In this document: in pieces, positions 33,063 through 44,828 of the stretch
Layout: the number at the start of each line of letters is the position of its first letter
Numbering within the stretch: the stretch's first letter is position 1
Assembly (NCBI GenBank): GCA_008694505.1
Contig: VZDJ01000223.1
Coordinates: 3,685,350 to 3,749,349 of the forward strand
Source: Cyanoderma ruficeps
Taxonomy: Eukaryota; Chordata; Aves; Passeriformes; Timaliidae
DNA length: 64,000 nucleotides
Direction: 5' to 3'
Notes under the pieces: model-generated
What the model saw: only the letters and a program-made list of their open reading frames with translations
Databases searched by the model: none
What the model was told of the DNA's origin: nothing
Position numbers and translations under genes: made by a program

Positions 33063-36000
33063 GTTTATGATGGTGCTACACTAGTCAAGCACTTGGCCAC
33101 CACCTTTGGAACTGGTTTGTGCCTCAAGGGCAAAGCAACATCTCCCTCTGCATCATCAGCATGAATAAAACAAAACTGCTCTTAGCACTCAGCCTCTTGG
33201 GGTAGGAGTTTCCCTGCCCTGATCAAAACCAACCCTTTTAGACCTGGATTTCCATGGGGATAGGTGAGCTGTAGGGACAGACACCCCCCAGCACTCTGCC
33301 CTCACTCCTCATCTGGAGGGAGCATGACCTCTTTCAGACACCAAAATTCCAAACCCAAAAATTTAAACAAATGAGAGACCCACCCCCCAAACAAGCCAGA
33401 AAAAAAAAAACCACTTTTAAAGTTTATATTTTTCCTACTGCACTGTGACGGACCTGGAATACGATTTTTGTGGAACTTCAAATTTGGAAGTGTAAGAAAA
33501 AGTGGATCAATATCCACCAAAGTGGATTCTGTGCCAAGCTGGGCTGTATGGCTGGCATGGACAAATTCATTTCTGCATGAACTGTGCTAAAGCACATTCA
33601 CATCCCCAGGGCATGCAAATGTGAGGTTACCATGTCTGCAGCTGACAGCAGCCCTGATATAATCCTCAGCTCTCAAAAAAAAACAACCCAAACCTAAGAA
33701 AGCCCCAAGAACTAAAGCACAGTCATCCCGGGTCAACAGATCCTTCCACAGGCACAGGAAGCCTTCAAGGATATTCCACAGGCTCTCAGCCTCAGATCTC
33801 CCCTTCAACCACAGCTGCATCACTCCTGCCCTTTACAGGCTCTGATAACTTTTCACTGCACAGTTTAAGAACATAATATAACATGTGATAAATAATTGTG
33901 TTAACCCCACATCCACAAAGGGCTTTAACTCGCCGCTTGCGCTCCGTAATGAATGTCAAAGTACGTGTCAATAAAAAAATTAAATCACCAGAGAGCAGTG
34001 TCAGGATCCACACTTTGGTAACCTAAAGCTGCTAAGTTTTCATGTCATGTGAGCTGCAGTGTACAATAGCAAGGAACAGGCATTCCCTTTCCCTTTGAAT
34101 TGTACAGATGTTTTGTGCTCCCAGAGAATATCCTAAAGAGAGATGTAGGCTCTTAGGATGTATCTATTATAACATTATTAGCCACACTCCTAATTAATCT
34201 TTAGGAATTCCAGGCATTTTTCATTTAGTTCTTAGCTGAGGAAAGGGGGGGGGAAAAAAAAGGTGCCTGAACAACTATTTGTGTTGTAGAGTTCATAAAT
34301 GAGCCCATCACCCTATACCAGAACTGCTATAATTTTATCGGAATGAAAACCATTCTCTTTGATCTCCTTTAGTTCTTAAATCCAGCAGTTGTGTATTCAA
34401 ACATCAATGGAAATGTGGTTTCAAGCTTCCTCTTTCATTATCTTTCTCAAAGATAAAAAAGAGCAAAAGAAAAAAAAAAGTTCTGAGCTTTAGAGATGAG
34501 GCAATATTTTTACAGTAATTTCTTTATCTGATTTCATCCTGTTTACAGAAGCTGCTGTTTGGAAGATCTCATCCCCCCCCCCCCATTTTTGAGATGGCTT
34601 TTCTTTAAATAAACGTATACTAAAAAATAGAACAGACAACAAAGTCGGCTTCCTGCTCGCTCTTTATTGTAAAGGAGATAAGGTTGCTAAATGCTGCGTT
34701 ATCTGACTTTGGTTCGGTGCGTGACCTACATGGATCAAGATGGAGATTTAATGATTAAACTTAACTCCTTTATCTTCAGCAAAGGGGGAGAGGGGGGAGG
34801 AAAGAGTACCCAAACAAACTACTTATGTTCTGGCGTGATAGAATTACAGTTCAACACAATAATTAACTATCTGACACATTCCTGCGAAGCTGCAGATGTC
34901 AGTAATGGCTCTGAAATGGCCCCTCTCTGTTGTCATAACCCAGCAGTGAAAACACGCATACACTCTCCAGGACCACGGTTGGCAAAATGCATTTCATCCC
35001 TCCTCAGCTGATTCACACCCAGCACAGGTGTGTTTCCTGCTTCAGGTACCACTGAGGGACAAATCTAGGAGCAAATTCAATTAAAACAAAACGCATCCTT
35101 AACCTACCAAACCCACAAAAGTGTTTTAATCTCTTCCGTCCAAGGCTCTGGACTCCAATCTTCCTGTAAGGTTTCTTTACAGCCCTTGAAATGTATTTCA
35201 ACCTCCAGATAACACAGCTCATTTCACCAACCACTGCACATCCGGTGTCTCTGAACAACCCAGGAGATGATTCCCAGTCTCCTCCTCCTGCACCCTATCG
35301 AGCTCCTCGCAAGCAGATCCTAAAAATCTTGAATTCATCTGCTGCACTACAAACTTCAAAAGGTCTGACACTTCTGTTTGGATGGCTTGTAAAAACTACA
35401 CCTACCTAAGCGTGCAACACTTGTGCAGAAAAATTAATGGCTGGCAATGAAACCCAAAAAATCTCCCAGCCCAACGTGGGTTCACCACGGGGCCCTGGGT
35501 TTTGTACAGCTCAGGCTGTGGACGCTGGCACTGGGTTTTATTTTTGCATGAAGGCCACATGACACGCAGCCAGTTCAATGAAGTTTGTTCTTAGCATTAT
35601 TTCAAACCTCCAGGGCTGCTGTCACCCACGTGGAGCAGAACAGCAGGATTTATTTGCATCAACTCCCACTGGAAAAGACAAGCAGCAGCCGTGAGCCCCA
35701 GCTCCTGCAAGATCCAGAAGAGCTCCCTCCAAATCCAGCAGCAAAAAGATGAGGACATCAAGGGCAGAACCCACTCCCCACCTTGGAGCACCAAATTTCA
35801 TTAAAGCAGAGAACAAATTTAGGATCTTACCTTCTAGAAAATCCCCACAGAGCTGCAAGACCAGCTGTTTCAGGTGCCAGAGGAGTTTCTCTGCCAGAAG
35901 TCCCAAGGCAGCCCCAGCAGCACCCACTGCCTCCCCTCTGGGAGCATTTACCTTAATTAACAAACCCACATGAGGCTGAGAGAGGCATTTCTGCCCCCTG

Positions 36001-39000
36001 CTCCTCCTCAAGGGTTGACATCAAACCTGCCTGCCCCTACCCAGGGGGAGCTGATCAGTAATAAGAGGTTCATAGGAGAACTGGTTTTTCCCTTCCACCT
36101 CCTCCCATGCTGGAATGGAGTGAGAAGAGTGAGGTTGTTGTGCTGCTGGTGGCACTTCCATTCTCTGATAAGCAGCTTGAGTGAAGACTGGAGTTATTTT
36201 ATCACTTCCCAGAGCCTTTTTCTCCTATCTTTAATGGATTTCCTATGTTCCCCACCTCCGCTGACCATCTAATAGCTCAACATCCCAAAAATCTGACTGG
36301 GAAACCAAATGCCAGCTTAATCCTATGGACTATTCCCAAATAAAAGTGCTGGGAGGAAGCAGCCTGCAAACACAATGCTCAGCCCTCATCAGGGGAGAGA
36401 ATTTCATCCTGGAAGGATGAAACTGAATCCCATGAATGCTGTCGGAGCCAGAAACTGAGCTGCTTCCAGAAGATGCTCTGTAGCTGGAGGGGAGATGCTC
36501 AGGGAGGTTGTGTTGGCCTCTGCATCACCTGGTATTGATCATTGTCTTCCTTGTGAGCAGATTTAGATTCCTGTGGACAACCACCACAGCCTGACATTGG
36601 AGTGCTGAGGAATCAATCAGCTGCTGATGGGAAAGCAAATTTTGGTATAAAAATGAAAAGAGAAAAGAAAGAAGGGACAACACTCCCAGATCACTCTCTT
36701 GCTCCCACGTCTTTCTAAGGAAGGATGGGAAGGAGAGTGGATTTAGGGGGATAGCCTGGATGAAGAGATGTTGTGATGAGCTAAAGCTGTCTTGGACTGG
36801 GGATGGGAAGTTAAGAGGATGCTCAAGTCAAACATCAGAGACTTGAGTCATATATGGAGTAGGAAACACAAACTACCTTGGTATGTGGGGACATCTGGCC
36901 TCAAAGCTGATTCAGTTCCTAAACTTTTTAATAAGCTTCCTAAAAATTGCAGCATGAGGCATTTGGCAGGGGAAAGCCAGAGATGGAAAGCAAATCAGAA
37001 GGATTTCCATGCTGCCACACGAGCCATGTTGCTTGGCAGGCTGATGGATTGGGGCCCTTCTATGAAATAAAATGCAAAACAATTAAATGGCACGTGACCG
37101 CAGGAGGGGGGTAGGTTGACTTTGCAGGATTCGCATCAACATTTTCTTTGGCTCCCGTCCAGGTGGCTCAACGCCCCTCGGAGTCACTTAAACAAACCCA
37201 ACTCTGAAAGCAAAAACCCTGTCAGAAGTTCTGAGCCTCGTCCCGCTCCGTGTTCGCGTCGAGGGGACGGCGAATCCCACGCGAGGTGGTTGCAAGGGGC
37301 ACAAATCTTCCCGAAGGCCTCTGCTCTCCTCACACACACACTGCTCTCCTCACAGGAGTCCTCGTGTGGTTTGTAAGCCTTGTGGTGAAGACTCAGCACA
37401 GCCTCGTGCAGCCCAGGAGGAAGGTTTCTGGACAGGGCTGTAATGGAGAGTGGAGAGGTAACGCCCAGCTCCACCTTCTGTCCTTTGGGGGGTTCAGAGG
37501 AGACGGTCAGAGCTGGGATTTTGGCCAGCACACTCTGGAGGAAGGGTTATGGGGTCCAGATGTGCCCCCTTTCCCTGATGCTGAGCAGTCAATGGATCTG
37601 GGGCTTGACTTCAGGCTCCTGACTGACAGAAGTTTCGGTGCACAGATAATAATAACCTGGTGCATATCAAAACCCAGCTCCATGTTTGTTCCTGCAGATA
37701 GTTATGATTTATCTATTTTATGGCATGGTTTGCAAGTGCGGAGCAAACTTTTTGTTCCATAAATTTCAGAGCAAGCTGCTGGCTCACACTAATAACATTT
37801 GGGGCCTTTGGATTATTTTTATTTAGAGCTATTTTTGCAATTAACCTCATCCCTAAAAGCCTTTCTGTTTTGATGAGGTTATTTTCATATGGTGCAAGTT
37901 GAAAAGGGAGGAGGGGGGTGGTGAGACAGCTACACACATGTATTATAATCAGATTTGAGCAGTTTTTGTGCTTCATCTGTTTAATGTCATCTGCACTGCC
38001 AAAGTAGCCAAACTCCTTCAGGGCAAACAGGGTAATAGGAGCCAGCATTCCTGATTTTCTGTCCCTGGAGCAGCTTTGAGAGCAGGGCACTGCTGGGGTG
38101 GGCTCAGCTCTCCTGTGCTCATCCCTCAGCGACTGGTACTTTTACAACCCCGTGGTAACCCTGTGGTAACCTCGGGTAACCATTAACCACCGCCAGTTGC
38201 TGCATGTGTACAGCAGCCTGTGCTTGCAGGGAAGCAAATCAGAACTGGGTTCTGGATTAAAATCACAGCTTGGGCTTGTGCAGCACTTTGGGAGAGCTAC
38301 GAGCCCACGGCCAAGGAAGTTTTATCCAGTAAATAATTGGAGAGAGGAAGAGTTTGAATAGAGGCAGGCCCTTCCTTGCTGCTGGAGTTGGAGCCTTCCT
38401 TGGGAGGCAAACACCACCCTCAGGCTGCTGCTGCTCCAACTGAAGTTTCCAAGCCTGGATCTTTCTCACACATATGTGATCAAGCTGTGGATGGGAGTCA
38501 GCTCCAACCCTCTGGAAAAGCTGCATGGAGGGAGGGGTGTGTGGAGGGGGAGTTTGCATCACATGTTCTGGTTTAGGCTTTTCCACTTCTCAGTTAATAA
38601 ACGAATGTAAAACGGTGCCTCCAGAAGCCCCTACGCCCCAAAATCTCAAGGGGTGGATGAGAAGAGGCTGGAGTTATGGGATGGGTCTCCTCTTGCTGTC
38701 CTGCTTCAGGAGGCCATTCAGAAATTTGCTTCATCCTGAAGCTGCTTGGGGAAAAACGTTCTGTAGAGAGAGGGGACAGAGTTTAGTTTTGCCTCCAGAC
38801 CTGTGTGAACGAGGCGTGTTTGTCCCCACAGGCACTGCAAGCTCCTTTCCCATCACCTCCACCTTCCTCCTTTACTGCTAAGGCAGCACTGAGAGTTGAG
38901 CTGTTGTACTTCAAAACACGTCACCAAAATTCATTTCTCGGGTCCTTCTAATTTTTGTTCATGTTCCCTGAGTACACACAGATATTTAATGACCTAAAAC

Positions 39001-39889
39001 TGCAATTGAAGCAATTACTTTAACACTGAGGCAAACACTGGTGTTAGCACCCTTCCAGAGCAGCCCTTGGTGCATTTGCTTAATGCTTTTAATTACACTT
39101 GTTAATACGACCGACTGATTAAATGTTTGACAGCTCCTGTTTAGGTTGGGATGTTCTGGTACCCAGGAAATGCTTGGAAGCAGCATCTTGCCCAGGACTC
39201 AGTGTTGCTCAGTCAAGCCATATCCCAGGGCATTGCAGCAGATTTAAATGACTTTTTTCTTCTCTTTTCAACGGGGAGTTTTTCCTCCTTCACCTCCCAG
39301 TGTGAATGTGGATGTATGAGCAACAAACAGCAATGGGAAAGGAAATGCAGAGAAACCACACAAAGATTTACTGGGGCTTTAGCAAAATATTATCATTCTT
39401 AATGTTTGTCGACATGTGGCAATTTTCTTTGAACCGGGGATAGTTCAAATTCCTGCTTGCTTTGAAGACTTAATTTTCTCCCATAAAAATTATGGAGACT
39501 GTCTCGGATAATTTTAGGACTTAGGCACACTATTTGCTGAGCTCAGGCATGTTTTGCACTGTGTATATTTTATTTGCCACCTGCCAGCTCGTGTCCACAT
39601 TTCCCCAAAGTCCTGGGAAGAGGTCCTGGACAAATCCTGGGCAAAACCTTGAGCTCTGGCCCAAGCTCTGTGCTGGAGGTGCATGGCTCAAGCACCCTCA
39701 CACAGGCATAACTCCTTAAATAACATTTCCAGGGACAGTGAAAGCCCCAGCCCTGCACACAGGGACACCTGTGAGTAACTTTGCCATGTGCCAGACAGAT
39801 GACTGTGTGACAAGGCGTCTGGCTGGCGGCGCAGAGACCCTCCAAGCTCAGTGCATGGATAGGCAAGCAAGGTGTGAACCTAAAGGATC
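33063..39889. other. Intergenic sequence, no gene seen
   Basis: No gene is recognised. The 33830-34560 part is an AT-rich, complex block with a TCF/LEF-like CTTTGATC at 34357-34364. A poly-C run lies at 34573-34584. A short duplicated CTGCTCTCCTCACA occurs at 37321-37351, and three GGTAACC copies lie at 38151-38181. Confidence 0.6.
33830..34560. promoter_or_regulatory. Candidate conserved non-coding block with a TCF/LEF motif
   Basis: AT-rich, non-repetitive sequence including CTTTGATCT at 34357 and several ATTA motifs near 34170-34200. Candidate regulatory element of the AXIN2 flank; inference only. Confidence 0.25.
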
Positions 39890-39955
39890 AGAATCATGGA
39901 ATCATTAGGGTTGGAAAACAACTCCAAAATCATCAAGTCCGACCTTCAACGTGTC
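39890..39955 (-). mobile_element. CR1 LINE terminal fragment, reverse orientation
   Basis: 'gaatcatggaatcattaggg', 'ttggaaaacaactccaaaat' and 'catcaagtccgacc' match the reverse complement of the CR1 3' end, including the remnant of its terminal octamer repeats. Confidence 0.88.
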
Positions 39956-42659
39956 TGTTACTCTGATTAAAGCTGGGCCAGGACTTCAGCCACTCTCTGG
40001 TTTGGCCATGGCAGAATGGACAGGTAAGGTTTGGAGGTGACACGAGGAATCATGTGCATCTCTGGGGATTATTACCAAGTAGAAGATGAGGATGAGGCGT
40101 GAAAAATCACGTCAGTGCAAATCACAGCTCTCTGCCTAGGAGGGGAACACACTGAAAAGGATGAGTAGATGAAACCCGTGACAGACAAAGTCAAAATAAA
40201 ACCTGTAGACACAGCAGTCATTGTGGAGTGTTTGTGAATGACTGTTGTGCCTGTGCCTGTGTCTGCAGACGGTTAAGTAGAAAGGGATTGTTTTCTTTAC
40301 TCACACACATTCCCTTGCCCTGAGTTAACTTCCTTGGGCAGAAGAGTGCCCAGAAATAAACTGTCATAACCACCAAGTTAAACTGCCAAGGGGTGGTGAA
40401 GTGTCCAGCTCCAATGTCTTCAATCAGGACCGGTTTCCTCCTTTGAAGATATGCTTTTGCCAAGCACAAGTTGTACCTCTGTCAGACGCCAGTTATTGCA
40501 CTTGATACGGGTGAAGTCTAATGGCCCACAAAATAAAGGTCAGCAGAAAAAAAAGATTATTGAGTGGTTTCTTCTGCTCCCAAGTTTATGAATCTGCAAA
40601 AGGTTGGCAACTCGTAGCCACCGTCACGGTGTTTTTCATGGCGTCCTTTGATAACGGGATTAGGAAGCACCAATATTAGTTCAAAAAAGCTGCTGAAAAG
40701 TCCCTGACATTTGGTCATTACCAGTCTTCAGTCACTATTGATTGGTGTCCGTGCTGGAGGCAGTAATCCAGCACAGGGAGGGATCCAGGGTGGCTGCAGA
40801 TAGGTCAGGGATCGATACGGGGCTGCCAACGGGATATTGGCCCTGCTCTCTCTGTGCTCAAGGTGGGACCCTCACACTTGCTGGGTGTATTTTAACAAAC
40901 AAGCCCTGATTTTTATTTTTTGTTTGTTTGTTTTGTTTTGTTTTTTTTAAAAGACTATCCTGCCGAGCAGTTTGGCAGCATCCTCATTTCTGCAAGCAGA
41001 GGAATCACCATTTCTCTTCTCCCAAAGCTGTCGGAAGCAACCGCCCTGCCTGGAATGGAGCTCCCGGAGCATGAATATTTCATGGGACTGGTTTGGGGGA
41101 GATTACTTATGGTTGAGTTTTCATGGCCAATAACTAGATTTTTGTGACTATCAGCACTTCTTTGGTAATTTAAAAATTTACTTGAAAGGGAGGAGAAGCA
41201 AACCGAGGATGGATGGGTGCAACCAAGGTCTTGTGCTCCTACAAATACCACGATAAAAGCGAATTGGTTCATAAGGATACTTTGAAATATTTAGGAGAGC
41301 ATCAGCAGGAAGTATAAACACATGTAGATGAATAAAACTAGCATTTCATGAAGTATGTGGGAAGGAGAACATTTGGGAGTCAGCACATTTCTTACCAACC
41401 ACATTAAGTGCACCCAAGGGTGAATTTTTTATTTATTTGGATTTTTTTCTTTAGCTCTCCCCCCCCCTACAGAGCTTTGGATTTCTGAAATGAAAAATAA
41501 CAAAAAAAACTTCACAAACACTCAAGTTGTAAAACACCCCCAGTGATGCAAAGAAGGTGCTGAGCCTGCCCAGCCCACGCCTCTGGACACAGCTGAGGAA
41601 GGCTGGTCCCAAAAAGCTGATATCTCTCCTCAAAACAGCCAGACCTGCCTGCACCTTACAACCTGATGGTTGTAATCTTTGCCTGCTCTTCCATGAGCCA
41701 TCCCACCATAACTCTCCCACGGCAGGGAGATATTTATTTTCGAGGTGAGCATTCCTATTTAATGGGAAACATCTTCTTTGTGTGGAAATTGGTTTGAAAG
41801 ATCCCCGGGCTTGAGTGGTGCAGAAAGCTTTGACGAAATATTAGAAGTATGCTTAGCTCCTTGGATATATCAGCCTTGCCAGAAATAAAACCATTTTGAT
41901 AAGCTCTCATTTGGAGAAATTTCTCATCTCGCTCTCTGCTCCCCAAACAGAATAATTAATAAACCAGGAATATAGAAGACTCTACTGGCATCCCAAAGAA
42001 GCCTCTCCCTTGCCACAAGAGGGTGGATTCTCTCAGTCTCTCCTGGTGGGATTACTCCACTTTCAGAAACCAGCAAACAGCCCTTTTTTTTTCCAGGAAC
42101 TTGAATCAGATTTGGCCTGAAAGTGCAATCCAGGAATCAGTCACAAAACACACGGCAAAAGCTCTGCAGGTTTTGTCCTAGGGTAGGGCAGTCAAATTGC
42201 CATTTTCCCTCCTTCAGTGATGTGTGGATGGTGCCAGTGGAGCTTCTCCTGCTGGCCAAGGATGAGAAGTGTCACAAAACCAGCCTGCCTGCCTCCTCCT
42301 GCCTTTCCCCAGCAACCAGCCAAGATCAAACTATCCTTTTTTCCCCCCTCAGTCTCTCACTTCCAGGGTATTTTGCCTTCTCGTTAACTAGTCAATAGCC
42401 TGGCCCAGTCTTGTCCAGGTTTGTCTCCTCTCCTTGCATCCTGTTTGGCATGGGAGCCCCTGTCTGGGCATCAAGGTCCACGGAGAGCTCACAAAAGTGA
42501 CCCTGAGATCTTCCTGACCCTCGCTGTGTTTGCTCATTTCCTTCTCAGCTCTCCCTCTATTGCTTTTCAAATTAAGGTGCACAGGAAACCAGAGCAGTTT
42601 CTGATCTCTCCTCCACCTAAAAAATTAGAACATCAAAACCAGTTTTACCAGCAATAAAC

Positions 42660-43640
42660 GAAGCTACTTTGAAAAGTGAGGCAAAGGGATCTATCTGGAG
42701 TCAGTAAGACATTGTTAGGATCTCTTTGATCGGGAGCCTTAAATGAAAATTATCAAATGGCGCTTTAAAACATACACCCTTTTGTTTGATTAGCCTGCTG
42801 CAGATAACCTTTATTAAACCTGATCTAAAATTACAGCCATGCACTGGTGGTTCTTTGATGCCTTGGCTGTTTCATTTCCTGTTTATACTATGATACACGT
42901 TGCACTAGGAGATAAAGCACTTCTGAAGGATATTAAGACATGAAAGTCCCTTGGCTATTTGCTGGCACTGTTTTGATGTTTTCTTGCTCTCTAGAAATTA
43001 GCATATCCTTTTCAAAGACTGCCTCTGATGAGAGTAATCCTTTGCCATGATGTATTTGCTAAAAGTCATAAATGATAGTATATTGTGTAAAGAAATGACA
43101 CATAAAAGGGACGATGCTAGATTATTGATAATGAGGCAACTTGTGCAACTCTGCTTTTGGCTTTTATAAAACACATTTTTGACACCATAAATACATTGAG
43201 CTTATATTAATGAGGATTTAATACTTCTGAGATTTTAGAAACTTGCTTAGAACAACTTTTCAAAAGAAGGTTTTTTTGGGAAGTTTAATGTTTTCACTAA
43301 TTTTGATAAGATATTCTGTTAAGCACGTTTTGCTGCCTTCATAATGAGGAATGATGGAAAGGTTTTTTTAGCATGGCTTTGCCAGAATTAAACTGTGCCG
43401 GAATATTTACTTTATTAATTTGTATAGTGTCTATTGCCATAGAAATGAGGTTGATTAATTATAGGAATTTGCAACAAAACATTACCTTTTGAGGGGGGAA
43501 AAAAGAAGAACTTTGACACACATAAAAGCAAAACATAAGGATCTGATATCTGAAGGTGTAAATAAGTATCGCTCCATTGAAGCTTTGAAGTGACATTGAT
43601 TTACATCACCAAAAGATCCTTCTCCTGTTGTCACTAACAA
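42660..43640. promoter_or_regulatory. Candidate conserved non-coding block with two TCF/LEF motifs
   Basis: Nearly 1 kb of AT-rich, complex, transposon-free sequence, CpG-poor, with CTTTGATC at 42724-42731 and CTTTGATG at 42853-42860 and abundant TTAAT/ATTA motifs. This texture is typical of deeply conserved enhancers in gene deserts. No alignment was possible. Confidence 0.3.
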
Positions 43641-44759
43641 ATGACCTGAGCATTTTCACAGGAGAGAAAGCCATGCCTGGATGACCTAGAAAATAAGGAC
43701 CAGGGTGTTGGGATGATAGAGGGGTGAGGAAGAGCAACAAGGGCATGGGGGTCTTCACCAGCCTCTTTTCAAAGGCACTTTTTGGGAAGTTTTCAGAGTG
43801 CTTTGCATAACAAGGTCTAAGTTAAACTGTACAATTTCTGTATCTGTATTATGATGAAAATCACCACAATATTCCTTGAGTTGTGTTCGCAAAACCGCTT
43901 TTCCCTCACTCACATGCACGAGATCTGGCCTCTGATGGAGGTGGCATGTGCCAGGTGTGGAGTGGTGACTTCACAGAAGGGTGACAAAGATTTACACTTT
44001 GCCTCACAGAAGCTGCTTTCTGTAGACAGACACAGAGAGAATAATCTTGTGTTTTCCAAACTGGGGGACCCAAGTTACACACCCGAGGCCAGAGTGTAAC
44101 ACCTGTGGACGAGGATTTCCCTACCTGAATTTGTAAACAGGAATTTGCAGCCACTCTGAATACCTGAACTCACCCTGCCAAAAATCCACTCCCTTATCTA
44201 TGCACCTTTCTGCGGAGCCCAGCCCTCACCTTAGATATCCCAGGTTGATAATCCTGCCCTCAGGAACCAAAGATCTCATCTGATACCCACTGAAATCAAT
44301 GGAACAATTGACTGTGGATGGCTGCCCCAAGGAGCCCTGAAGGCACAAAGGTCACAGCCAGCCTGGGACAGAGGCAGAGCTCTGCTGCCACCAGCAAATC
44401 CCAGTAGGCACCAGCATGGACCACTGAGAGTTGACACCAAGCTGATCAGCACAGAGCACTGCTCCTCTTCTCTGTGCACCTCACCAGCTTGGGGCAGGAG
44501 CTGGAGTTTTGTGAGTTCAGGTAAACTGGAGCAGGAGATGAGAGGAAGGAGCAGTTGGAAAGGCAGAGACAAATTATACCTCCAGTGACCACCTTGACTG
44601 CAGCAGGGCTAAGACACTGCCAAGATGATTCCCAGTCAAACATGTATTAAGCAAATATCTCTCCTTCCTTCCAGCTAGGCCTCCAGTGGAATTGCCTCCT
44701 CCTACAATTTACTGGATTGAAAGTGCATGGAGTGACAAAATTACTTTTTTAACGGCTGC

Positions 44760-44828
44760 AAAAAACAAAACAAAAAAAAATAAACAAACAAACAAAACAA
44801 AAAAAAAAAGAAAGAAAAGAAAGAAAAT
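44760..44828 (+). repeat. A-rich low-complexity tract (CAAA/GAAA)
   Basis: Interrupted AAAC, AAAT and AAAG units over about 70 bases. Confidence 0.85.

Noticed and set aside
38151..38181. Three GGTAACC copies as a regulatory array
   Set aside because: The copies are few and short, with uneven context, and are compatible with local slippage.
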